This document shows positions 1 to 5,857 of a stretch of DNA of 23,644 bases, piece after piece. The notes below the pieces were generated by a model, which saw nothing but the letters and a program-made list of their open reading frames with translations, was not told the DNA's origin and did not search any database. Source of the DNA: a virus; IMG/VR virus record IMGVR_UViG_3300004181_000048, positions 1 through 23,644 of that record; one strand, written 5' to 3'. The translations under genes and the position numbers were made by a program. Every line of letters starts with the position of its first letter. Within the stretch, counting starts at the first letter, position 1.

Positions 1-58
1 CCTGGGCAGGCGTCGCACCTTTTAAGAAGTCGAGTATTGTTTGCTGCGCGGGTGTCAT
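1..58 (-). CDS. 5' end of a further leftward early gene (partial)
   Basis: An ATG at 56-58 on the minus strand overlaps the ParB stop codon in an ATGA arrangement, and the frame stays open to the window edge. Only 19 complete codons are visible (MTPAQQTILDFLKGATPAQ), too few to assign a family. The stop-start overlap implies translational coupling to the ParB-like gene, so this is probably the next member of the leftward early operon. Confidence 0.6.
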   Translation of the reverse strand, partial: MTPAQQTILDFLKGATPAQ

Positions 59-1866
59 GCCTCAACCTCTACGGTATCGCTCGCACCACTGGTTTGCGCT
101 GACTCAGTCAGCGCCTTAGTATTTAGATCTGCGTTAGCAGATTCCTTTTGTTCTTGCTTCTGGGCTTTTTTAGCGCGTTTGGCCAATTCTTTGTCTTTGA
201 TTTCCTGCAATTTAGGCGACAGTTGGGTTTCATTATTCGCAGGCGCAGCCAAGTCGGCGTTTGATTCAACCGCCTGCGCAGCCAAAGGTGGGGTAAGGGG
301 CAGTTCGGCGGTTAAAAATTGCGATAAATCGAGGCCAATATTGCCAATAAATGAGAGTAGGGCTTGGTAATCTGTGTCGTTTTCGTTATCTGCTTCAGTT
401 TCCCAACCCCAATGAACCTCTAAACCTGGTGCGAGTAACAACATGGCGAGCATTTTCAGCAATTCCTTTTGACCTTGCTTACTTTGCTGAAAGTCTGTGA
501 AAAACTCTTCTTCAGTGCCTTCAAATTGATATTGATCTAACACTGGTTGTAAATCAGTTGAAACATCTGTACTCAGCGTTGTAATGGCCATTCTAAGTAG
601 GAGGTGAACAGTATCAACGTTAAAATAATCAATCTTAGGTATTAGGCGATTGAATATATGTATGCGTCTTTCATCCTCAACGGACTGTCTAGCTTCTTTG
701 GCTTCCTGTTCAATTTTCCAAGCTGGCTTTTCTTCAGGCTCTTTAGGATTAACTACTAACTCACCTGAAGCTAGTTTTTCTTTAATTTTTTCTTTTAATA
801 ATGATTGCACCTCACTAGTTTTATAAATGACGACAACATTATTTTTATCATCAACAATGGTATGGCTTGGTGGGTTAACTTCAGCAATTAATTCATCGGT
901 GATTTGAACGCCATCTAAAGAATAAACACATGCTTTAGCTTCTTTTTCATAGCCTCTTAAATATCCACCAACTAATCCATACGGTGCAATTTCTTTAGCA
1001 GCTTCACCATGAATGACGTTGGGCTGAGTTTTAATCACATCATGCGCATAAGCTATTTTTTTCGCCGCAAAGCATGCGGTATCTGTACAGACGTCTGTAC
1101 TATCAATGTCTTGAAATAACTCTGGATAATTGCCGGTGCGTTTAGGGCAACTAAAGCAGCTGCCAGCCATCGGATATAACGTGGTGCTGATTTTATCCCA
1201 TGGCGCTTTACTTAAATCTAGGGTGAAATTCTGGCGAATATAGTCTTTACTACGACGAAAACTAAGCTCATTACTCACAATGTCTTTAGCGGCTTGCTCC
1301 TGAAGTTTCGCGCCTGGTATGCGTGCAATGAGTAATGCAATTTCACGGCCAAACTTACCTTCAAAGAACAAGTCTTGCGCATAAGTACATAGTTCATTTA
1401 GTTTGAGTGAGCCATATATATAGCTGCGTGATTTGCCTATTTTGACGGCTAGTTCGTCTGCATCCCAGCTTTTAGCGTCTTTGTTATCGAGTAGGGCTTT
1501 AAAGCCTTGCGCTTCTTCAAGTGGGTGAAGGTCTGAGCGTTGCAGGTTTTCTATGATCTGCAGCTGCAGTGTTTCTAAATCGTCCAGCTCGCGGATGATG
1601 GCGGGGATGGTGTCTTGTTGCGCTAGCTTACTCGCACGCCAGCGGCGCTCACCTGAAACAAGTTCATAAAGCGTGTGGCCTGTTGGATCCATCGACACAG
1701 CAGCGTCATTGGTTGGGCGTACTAAAATTGGCTGCATGACGCCATGCTGCTTAATACTATTGGCTAAATCTTGCAGATCAGCTGAGTCAAACCGCTTGCG
1801 TGGATTAGTAAGTGAGGCACGAATATCGCTGATGTTAATATGCTGGCCAAGGGTTTGCGTTTGCAT
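55..1866 (-). CDS. ParB/RepB/Spo0J-family CTPase-type DNA-binding protein, 603 aa
   Basis: The N-terminal part is a full ParB/Srx fold. The CTP-binding box GERRWRA lies at residues 72-78, the second ParB box ENLQRSDLHPLEEA at 106-119, and a KorB-like HTH at about 134-160. A cysteine cluster follows (C237, C240, C260, C265), a likely metal site of a kind seen in some phage and plasmid ParB relatives. The long C-terminal half ends in a charged Lys/Glu/Ala-rich stretch. Chromosomal ParB is about 300 aa, so this protein is about twice that size. The start is supported by AGGA eight bases upstream. ParB proteins bind parS sites and spread as a CTP-dependent clamp. No parA is visible, so partition is not proven; a role in recombination or replication of the phage DNA is equally possible. 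It is the sixth gene of the leftward operon. Confidence 0.85.
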   Translation of the reverse strand: MQTQTLGQHINISDIRASLTNPRKRFDSADLQDLANSIKQHGVMQPILVRPTNDAAVSMDPTGHTLYELVSGERRWRASKLAQQDTIPAIIRELDDLETLQLQIIENLQRSDLHPLEEAQGFKALLDNKDAKSWDADELAVKIGKSRSYIYGSLKLNELCTYAQDLFFEGKFGREIALLIARIPGAKLQEQAAKDIVSNELSFRRSKDYIRQNFTLDLSKAPWDKISTTLYPMAGSCFSCPKRTGNYPELFQDIDSTDVCTDTACFAAKKIAYAHDVIKTQPNVIHGEAAKEIAPYGLVGGYLRGYEKEAKACVYSLDGVQITDELIAEVNPPSHTIVDDKNNVVVIYKTSEVQSLLKEKIKEKLASGELVVNPKEPEEKPAWKIEQEAKEARQSVEDERRIHIFNRLIPKIDYFNVDTVHLLLRMAITTLSTDVSTDLQPVLDQYQFEGTEEEFFTDFQQSKQGQKELLKMLAMLLLAPGLEVHWGWETEADNENDTDYQALLSFIGNIGLDLSQFLTAELPLTPPLAAQAVESNADLAAPANNETQLSPKLQEIKDKELAKRAKKAQKQEQKESANADLNTKALTESAQTSGASDTVEVEA

Positions 1867-1878
1867 GATGGTTCCTGA

Positions 1879-2361
1879 CTAATTGATAGTGGGGTTAAGT
1901 AGAATTTGAAGCTGGGCGTTTTTAGCAATGCGGACGATTTCTCTGCGATCGGCCTCACGAAATGCAATGCGGAAAATATCGAGTGCGATATCTGCAACGC
2001 CGATTATTTCAGCTTGAATTAATATGCCTTTTTCTAAGCGCTCTGATATGGCATAAAAGCTTTTTAATGGCAGTGATAAATGAAGTTCATCGCTTATTTT
2101 TTGCCATGTAAAAATCCATCCATTGAGAGCGGGTAAAACTTCTATCCACTGGCCGCTGTTATCTCTAAACACTGGTACATCATTAGCGCAATCAATCGAG
2201 CCATTTTTCAGCTGGTCGATGATGCTTTGTGGCATATCAAATACGGTGAACTCATCTAGTAGGGCAGGTAATGGCACTACACGCTCGGCATGGGTAATGC
2301 CTCTACGGGTGTTCTTTTCAGCTTGGCGGCGTTGGGCGCGGTTTAAATTAGTAGGGGTCAT
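1879..2361 (-). CDS. Hypothetical phage protein, 160 aa, basic N-terminus
   Basis: I do not recognise the family. The protein starts with a basic segment (NRAQRRQAEKNTRR) that is common in phage proteins and could touch nucleic acid. A soluble mixed alpha/beta body follows with no membrane segment. I chose the ATG at 2361 because it overlaps the end of the upstream 40-aa membrane protein by 14 bases and has GAGAAAG upstream; an in-frame ATG at 2376 is possible. It sits 12 bases ahead of the ParB-like gene, in the same leftward early operon, so it should be expressed early after infection or induction. Confidence 0.7.
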   Translation of the reverse strand: MTPTNLNRAQRRQAEKNTRRGITHAERVVPLPALLDEFTVFDMPQSIIDQLKNGSIDCANDVPVFRDNSGQWIEVLPALNGWIFTWQKISDELHLSLPLKSFYAISERLEKGILIQAEIIGVADIALDIFRIAFREADRREIVRIAKNAQLQILLNPTIN

Positions 2362-2470
2362 GTGCGTCTTTCTCATTGGTATCATCTGGCTTATTAATGC
2401 CCAATAGAGCCCAAACAATGATGAGTACAACCGCAATGGCAATGACGCCGAATATTTTTATTAAGGTCAT
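2348..2470 (-). CDS. Single-pass small membrane protein, 40 aa
   Basis: The reading frame begins with MTLIKIFGVIAIAV and contains one hydrophobic helix (about residues 4-24), followed by a short charged tail ending in DAHDPY. It is predicted as a small inner-membrane protein with a short acidic C-terminal tail. The ATG overlaps the stop of the upstream 76-aa gene (ATGA), and its own end overlaps the start of the 160-aa gene. This chain of overlaps is the main evidence that so short a frame is real. Its function is unknown. Small membrane proteins in leftward early operons of phages often target host or competing-phage functions, but nothing specific can be claimed here. Confidence 0.65.
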   Translation of the reverse strand: MTLIKIFGVIAIAVVLIIVWALLGINKPDDTNEKDAHDPY

Positions 2471-2697
2471 TTGAAGCTCACAATCGTGCCGCAAACTTGT
2501 TTCTGTTCATTTTGTTCATGTGCATGTGGGTTGATAACACATGCTTCTTTAGCATCTGATACGAATGTCATATTCACGTATGGCTCTGCATCATTAAATA
2601 AAAAAGCACCTGATAGCGAAGCGGCAACAATGAACAGCAAAGGTAGATAGGATGTTTTTGGCTTTGGGGTAAAACTGCACTTAGTAGATGGGCGCAT
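2467..2697 (-). CDS. Small membrane-anchored or exported protein, 76 aa
   Basis: A basic N-terminus (MRPSTKCSFTPKPK) is followed by a hydrophobic stretch at about residues 17-34 and then a polar C-terminal part with two cysteines (in EACVI and QVCGTIV) that could form a disulfide if periplasmic. The orientation would be N-in, C-out by the positive-inside rule. The start is supported by AAGGA seven bases upstream. The stop overlaps the start of the next gene by ATGA. It belongs to the leftward early operon. The family is not recognised and the function is unknown. Confidence 0.7.
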   Translation of the reverse strand: MRPSTKCSFTPKPKTSYLPLLFIVAASLSGAFLFNDAEPYVNMTFVSDAKEACVINPHAHEQNEQKQVCGTIVSFK

Positions 2698-2706
2698 GAT
2701 ATTTCC

Positions 2707-2829
2707 TTAAAACGCTTGTAAAAGTGATTGAATGAATAGAGCGCTGAGTGCCAATGCAATAGAAAACATGATGCTTTTATCAGCGATGTCAGCACGTTTA
2801 TAGGCTTTACGAGTCATGTTTTTGGTCAT
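2707..2829 (-). CDS. Small membrane protein, 40 aa
   Basis: The frame is MTKNMTRKAYKRADIADKSI followed by a hydrophobic helix of about 18 residues, ending in QSLLQAF. The N-terminus is strongly basic, so it is probably cytoplasmic with the helix in the inner membrane. The ATG at 2829 is preceded by AAGGA at a good distance; longer in-frame versions would overlap the 74-aa gene heavily and are not needed. It lies 10 bases after that gene and 9 before the 76-aa gene. No family is recognised. Confidence 0.65.
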   Translation of the reverse strand: MTKNMTRKAYKRADIADKSIMFSIALALSALFIQSLLQAF

Positions 2830-2839
2830 GATGTTGTCC

Positions 2840-3064
2840 TTAAAATGCATCTTGCCAATGTGGTATTGGTTGACGTGTTGTTTTTGGTTGTGGTGGTAAT
2901 TGTTTGAGTAAGTCGGCTTGAATATCAGCGCGTATTTCTTTGGGTATAAATGGATATGAGCGCGAGGATAAAGATGGGTGACGGCCATGTTGATGTAGTA
3001 GCGTTTGGCGCGCTTTAACTGAGAGTGAATCCCAGACTGTTTTGGCTAAAAGATAATTTTTCAT
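2840..3064 (-). CDS. First gene of the leftward early operon, 74-aa hypothetical
   Basis: A small, soluble, basic protein (MKNYLLAKTVWDSLSVKARQ) rich in proline and histidine towards the C-terminus. No family is recognised. The ATG at 3064 has GAGG (GCGAGG) about eight bases upstream. It is the first gene after the repressor-controlled leftward promoter (-10 at 3121-3126), with a leader of about 50 nt. This is the position that antitermination or host-takeover factors occupy in lambdoid phages; the protein itself gives no sign of either. Confidence 0.7.
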   Translation of the reverse strand: MKNYLLAKTVWDSLSVKARQTLLHQHGRHPSLSSRSYPFIPKEIRADIQADLLKQLPPQPKTTRQPIPHWQDAF

Positions 3065-3119
3065 GATTTACCTCGCTTCATTTTTCAAAAATTACTCAGG
3101 TTTGAGTGATGTTTTGAAA

Positions 3120-3164
3120 TAATATACAAGCATACTTGTAACTATGTCAACAAGAATAATTGTA
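3120..3164 (-). promoter_or_regulatory. Leftward early promoter (PL-like) with two repressor operators
   Basis: Read on the minus strand there is a consensus -35 TTGACA (3146-3151) and a -10 TATATT (3121-3126). A dyad TACAAGCATACTTGTA lies between them at 3125-3140, and a weaker dyad ACAAG-N4-ATTGT lies at 3150-3163, 24 bp centre to centre. The same two dyads with the same spacing flank the repressor/cro intergenic region (4576-4620) in opposite orientation, with only three differences over 44 bp. This is the expected layout of OL and OR sites bound by one repressor. Confidence 0.75.
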
Positions 3165-3228
3165 TATTTTTAGAAAAGCGATTAATATTTAGGCAAGCAG
3201 AAATAATTCTGTGAAATTTAGACAATAA

Positions 3229-3249
3229 AAAACCCGCATTAGGCGGGTT
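3229..3249 (-). terminator. Rho-independent terminator of the lysogeny operon
   Basis: On the minus strand the sequence reads AACCCGCC-TAAT-GCGGGTT followed by a run of T. It lies about 57 bases downstream of the 83-aa gene and should end transcription of the repressor / exported protein / 83-aa operon before it meets the leftward early promoter. Confidence 0.8.
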
Positions 3250-3305
3250 AAATAGGTGGGGTTATGTTAATTGAGGATATTAAATTTAAACGTTCACGTT
3301 GCTGC

Positions 3306-3557
3306 TCAATGTGGATTACTGTTGAGAGTGGGTGTGAAACTGCCCCAAATAAGACTCAGGATGTAGTCCGCTTGCTCACCAGGGATAGAAGCTGTGGCCC
3401 CCTGAAGCGACGCTTTTGCAGATTCAAAGACTTGCTGCATCGCTTCTTTATCAAGTACCCCTTTTTCAATCAATGCAGAAATAAGCTGCTTGGTGACAAA
3501 AAGATTGGCAAGCGCTAAGCCATCAATAGATAATTCTATTTGTTGTTTTTCAAGCAT
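3306..3557 (-). CDS. Hypothetical 83-aa protein, last gene of the lysogeny operon
   Basis: Soluble and mainly helical (MLEKQQIELSIDGLALANLF...), with no signal peptide and no cysteine. I do not recognise the family. It starts 2 bases after the stop of the exported protein, with AAGG about ten bases upstream, and is followed by a terminator. It is therefore very likely co-transcribed with that protein and with the repressor. Expression during lysogeny follows from the context, not from the protein itself. Confidence 0.65.
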   Translation of the reverse strand: MLEKQQIELSIDGLALANLFVTKQLISALIEKGVLDKEAMQQVFESAKASLQGATASIPGEQADYILSLIWGSFTPTLNSNPH

Positions 3558-3559
3558 TA

Positions 3560-4126
3560 TTACTTAACCTTGGCTTTTTGATTCACTTTTGGCTCGTCCT
3601 TAGCCGGCATTCTAACTAAACAGTCTTTAAGCATTGGCCTACCAAGCATCATTCCGTTGCCAATACAATCTAGCACTACAAGCTCACCCTTTTTTAAATT
3701 TGAGGCTAACGTTGTTGCAGTACAAATCGTTGCTGAAGATAAGGTTCCGCATATTTGAGTTGGATATAAGTTTGCATTAATACCTTGATAACTATTTACT
3801 CCAGTATTATTAAATTCAAGGTAAATATCATCTGTGAAGTTTTTTGATATTTTGCTTACTTTACCTGCAAGGACGAATAATTTATCTTTATATTGCGTAT
3901 CTGCTTTAACTTCATTGGCTGTATAGTCAATAAATAATTTCTTAGGGCTATATATATTAAGGATTTGATTTCTAGTTAGGTTAAATCGATGATTTAACGC
4001 CTGATTGTTTGTATCACCAGTGGTGGTGAAAGCTGGTAGCGTTTTTTGCAAAATTTCTTTTGCATCTACTTGAAATACTACGGAAGTTAATGCAAATAAT
4101 ATTGTAATTTTTTTTATAAAATGCAT
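3560..4126 (-). CDS. Exported protein with OB-fold (tRNA_anti-like) domain, 188 aa; possible lysogenic-conversion gene
   Basis: Residues 1-22 form a signal peptide (basic HFIKK, a hydrophobic core, then VDA before KEI as a type I signal peptidase site; no lipobox). The central part, around LFIDYTANEVKADTQYKDKL followed by a short beta-rich segment, matches my memory of the OB-fold tRNA_anti-like family of secreted proteins. C-terminal cysteines (in QICGTL, TICTAT, LDCIGN and KDCLVR) could form disulfides in the periplasm. The gene is AT-rich: 3841-3960 holds 32 G/C in 120 bases, well below the replication gene. No clear Shine-Dalgarno is seen at this start. It lies behind the repressor gene on the same strand. 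A role as moron or superinfection-exclusion factor is inferred from position. Confidence 0.7.
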   Translation of the reverse strand: MHFIKKITILFALTSVVFQVDAKEILQKTLPAFTTTGDTNNQALNHRFNLTRNQILNIYSPKKLFIDYTANEVKADTQYKDKLFVLAGKVSKISKNFTDDIYLEFNNTGVNSYQGINANLYPTQICGTLSSATICTATTLASNLKKGELVVLDCIGNGMMLGRPMLKDCLVRMPAKDEPKVNQKAKVK

Positions 4127-4198
4127 TTTATTTATTTTGTTTATTCAAAATTAAGTGGTAATTGTATTTGCAAATAGTGTACGTTGTTTTTGAATTGT

Positions 4199-4540
4199 TT
4201 ACTTTGCCATCTTGCTGAGTTTCGATACCGAATCAAGGCCCTTAATTGCTTCATCCAGCGCGTAATCAGGAAGCTCCTGCATTAAGAGGACTGCTTTTTT
4301 AATTCTGATATCTTCAACATATAAGCCATCTGTCATTTCGCCATGTCCTACAGCAAGCCATTCTGCACGGACGCCACATACCATAGCAATTTGAACTAAA
4401 TACTCAGTACCTTTTGTAATACCGCGCTCTAGTAATGAGATATTTTGTTGAGTCATTAAGCCATTGAGTTTCTCTGCTAATTCTCTTTGATTGAGTTGAG
4501 CATGTTCTCTCGCTGCTGCTATTCGTTCACCTAAATTCAT
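4199..4540 (-). CDS. CI-type HTH (XRE) lysogeny repressor, 113 aa
   Basis: The N-terminal half is a Cro/CI-type helix-turn-helix: MNLGERIAAAREHAQLNQRE, then ELAEKLNG, the recognition-helix region TQQNISLLERG, and the closing WLAVGHGEM motif found in many phage repressors. The C-terminal 45 residues are helical. There is no S24 peptidase domain, so RecA-driven self-cleavage is not expected. An in-frame ATG at 4549 would add three residues; neither start has a good Shine-Dalgarno. The gene is divergent from cro across an 85-bp region with two operators. A perfect -10 TATAAT on the minus strand (4580-4585) without a good -35 resembles an autoregulated PRM. The stop is followed after 72 bases by the exported-protein gene. 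Confidence 0.85.
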   Translation of the reverse strand: MNLGERIAAAREHAQLNQRELAEKLNGLMTQQNISLLERGITKGTEYLVQIAMVCGVRAEWLAVGHGEMTDGLYVEDIRIKKAVLLMQELPDYALDEAIKGLDSVSKLSKMAK

Positions 4541-4575
4541 GCTCAACATATTGTAGTCATTAGGTTTTTTGGTCA

Positions 4576-4620
4576 AACAATTATACTTGTTGACATTCTT
4601 ACAAGTATGCTTGTATATTA
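4576..4620. promoter_or_regulatory. Divergent repressor/cro control region with two operators
   Basis: Rightward promoter (PR-like): consensus -35 TTGACA at 4590-4595 and -10 TATATT at 4614-4619. A dyad TACAAGTATGCTTGTA at 4600-4615 lies between the boxes and a second dyad ACAAT-N4-CTTGT at 4578-4591 overlaps the -35. Leftward (PRM-like): -10 TATAAT on the minus strand at 4580-4585, inside the second dyad. Binding to the first dyad would block cro; binding to the second would affect repressor autoregulation. The same pair recurs at 3120-3164. Confidence 0.8.
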
Positions 4621-4625
4621 TCGTC

Positions 4626-4904
4626 ATGAGTAAATTATTCCTTGAAAAAATTATTGAGCTTCTAGGTGGTAAGCAGCAGCGTTTAGCTGAGGTACTGTCC
4701 ACCGATGAAAAACCAATTAAACAAGCCCATGTATGGAATTGGCTAAATGTTACGGCTGATGGGATTCCAGAACGCCATGTCATTAAAGCTTGTAAGGCTG
4801 TCAATTTTCAGGTGACGCCGCACGAGTTGCGTTCTGATATTTATCCTCATCCGCATGATGGTCTGCCAGAGTCCATGCGTAATACCAGCGAGGCGGCTGC
4901 GTGA
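4626..4904 (+). CDS. Cro-like regulator of the YdaS family, 92 aa
   Basis: MSKLFLEKIIELLGGKQQRL, then IKQAHVWNWLN, IPERHVIKACKAV and PHELRSDIYP are the diagnostic segments of the YdaS/Cro HTH family (the typical HELRPDIYP ending is HELRSDIYP here). It should bind the operators between itself and the repressor gene and turn off repressor synthesis at the switch to lytic growth. The ATG lies about 6-7 bases after the -10 box, so the transcript is probably leaderless and no Shine-Dalgarno exists. A longer frame upstream would run through the promoter and is rejected. It converges tail-to-tail with the zinc-ribbon gene, with 2 bases between the stops. Confidence 0.85.
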   Translation: MSKLFLEKIIELLGGKQQRLAEVLSTDEKPIKQAHVWNWLNVTADGIPERHVIKACKAVNFQVTPHELRSDIYPHPHDGLPESMRNTSEAAA

Positions 4905-4906
4905 GT

Positions 4907-5140
4907 TCATTTCTTAAAGCTCGCATGCGCTGCATCAATTACATCCCAGTCAATTTCTTTGGGTGCGCCACAGCCTTTGCAGTTTGGCAAAAAGCTAAAC
5001 GGATCTGGGTTTTTCTTAGGGTCGGCAGGCTCACTGCCACTTTTCATGCCGCAGTGTGGGCATTTGTAAATCAAGTAGGTGCCATCAAACATGGTGGTTG
5101 ATTCTTTCATGGCGCTGCCTTTCTTAAATAAGTTAAACAT
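4907..5140 (-). CDS. Small zinc-ribbon protein, 77 aa, antisense to the early transcript
   Basis: The sequence has CPHCGMKSG and, about 25 residues later, NCKGCGAPKE: two CxxC knuckles of a rubredoxin or zinc-ribbon type fold. The spacer is proline- and lysine-rich (PADPKKNPDPFSFLP). No catalytic motif is seen. I chose the ATG at 5140 (MFNLFKKGSAMKES) because it overlaps the end of a small upstream frame by 8 bases; the ATG at 5110 (MKES) has a better Shine-Dalgarno (AAAGG) and is a real alternative. The gene is on the minus strand between cro and the CII-like gene, so the rightward early transcript is antisense to it. It may be a late addition to the switch region. Function unknown. Confidence 0.65.
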   Translation of the reverse strand: MFNLFKKGSAMKESTTMFDGTYLIYKCPHCGMKSGSEPADPKKNPDPFSFLPNCKGCGAPKEIDWDVIDAAHASFKK

Positions 5141-5270
5141 TGGTCTTGAGCCCATCAATTATAGCTTGAAAGGTGGTGCCACCTTTTTTACCCGTGCCAC
5201 ATCGGGGCTGACTTGTAAGTTGAGTGCAGCGAGTACGAATGTGGCTATGACTATGACATAGCTCGTGCAT
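5133..5270 (-). CDS. Small His/Cys-containing frame upstream of the zinc-ribbon gene, 45 aa
   Basis: The minus-strand frame MHELCHSHSHIRTRC... ends in GTTFQAIIDGLKTNV. It begins with ATG four bases after GGGAG and ends 8 bases inside the zinc-ribbon gene. These two features argue for translation. Early histidines and cysteines (HELCHSHSH, TRC, PRC) could bind metal. Against it: it is short, its composition is unusual, and a terminator-like hairpin for the opposite strand lies within it. I rate it as possible and do not assign a function. Confidence 0.4.
   Translation of the reverse strand: MHELCHSHSHIRTRCTQLTSQPRCGTGKKGGTTFQAIIDGLKTNV
5168..5191 (+). terminator. Terminator-like hairpin on the rightward early transcript
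   Basis: AAAGGTGG-TG-CCACCTTT followed by further T residues forms a near-perfect hairpin with a T tail on the plus strand. It lies about 265 bases after cro and before the CII-like gene, in the position of lambda tR1. It overlaps a possible minus-strand gene, so the symmetry could be partly coincidental. Confidence 0.45.
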
Positions 5271-5287
5271 TACTCTCCCAGTTGTAC

Positions 5288-5326
5288 CCGCTAGGCTCTG
5301 TTGTTTGGGGCTTAGCGGTTTTTTCT
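5288..5326 (+). terminator. Rho-independent terminator before the CII-like gene
   Basis: The arms CCGCTAGGCTC (5288-5298) and GGGCTTAGCGG (5308-5318) pair over 11 bases with two G-T wobbles, with a 9-base loop and then TTTTTT. It is oriented to stop rightward transcription from the cro promoter and lies 70 bases before the CII-like gene. Read on the other strand there is no T tract. Confidence 0.7.
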
Positions 5327-5395
5327 TACTGGGTATGTGTGCATTATGTTATTGATTTTAAACAACTTTTACGTTTTTATTTGGGAGAATAAACG

Positions 5396-5857
5396 TTGAC
5401 TATCCTACATTTTATACATCGAGTGGCGCATGATTTTGACGGTGGTATCGAGGGTTTGGTAAGTTTTATGAACCTTGGCCGCGAATCAAAATTAAGCACT
5501 CAGATGCTTACCAATAAATTGAATTTCAATTCCAACTCGCATCATCTGTACATTGAAGAGGCTGAGCAAATACTGGACCGCACGAATCGTAATTTAGATG
5601 CGGCTAGGTTTTATGCTGAGAAAGCCAACGCAGTGGTAATGGCGCTGCCTGTGATGCCTGATGATGGTGATATGGGCATGCTCGATATCGTCATGAGCAG
5701 CATGAAAGAGCTAGGCGAAGTGTTTAGCGTGTTTCAGACTGCTTATGCGGACGGCAATATCACCCAGCGCGAGTTTAGTGAAATATCGAGCGAAATTGAT
5801 GATGTGATTGTGCGCTTGCTTGAACTTAAAGCGGCTGTGAAGCGAGTGACTCGATAG
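5396..5857 (+). CDS. Phage regulatory protein CII (CP76)-like, 153 aa
   Basis: HRVAHDFDGGIEGLVSFMNL, then LSTQMLTNKLNF and HHLYIEEAEQILDRT match the CP76/CII regulator family: a divergent HTH with a conserved hydrophobic N-terminus, and NK-NP-like and HHL segments. The remaining 80 residues are helical and acidic. In related phages this protein activates lysogeny or replication promoters. The start codon is TTG at 5396, supported by GGGAG eight bases upstream; no ATG fits as well. It sits downstream of cro behind two terminator-like hairpins, the usual cII place. Its TAG stop overlaps the GTG of the primase-helicase by one base, so the two are translationally coupled. Confidence 0.7.
   Translation: MTILHFIHRVAHDFDGGIEGLVSFMNLGRESKLSTQMLTNKLNFNSNSHHLYIEEAEQILDRTNRNLDAARFYAEKANAVVMALPVMPDDGDMGMLDIVMSSMKELGEVFSVFQTAYADGNITQREFSEISSEIDDVIVRLLELKAAVKRVTR

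Noticed and set aside
41-370. 109-codon plus-strand frame opposite the ParB-like gene
   Set aside because: Shadow of the low-complexity C-terminus of the ParB-like protein; no motif or ribosome site.
5079-5261. Plus-strand 60-codon frame opposite the zinc-ribbon pair
   Set aside because: No ribosome site, crosses a terminator-like hairpin, composition unlike a protein; the minus-strand frames are better supported.
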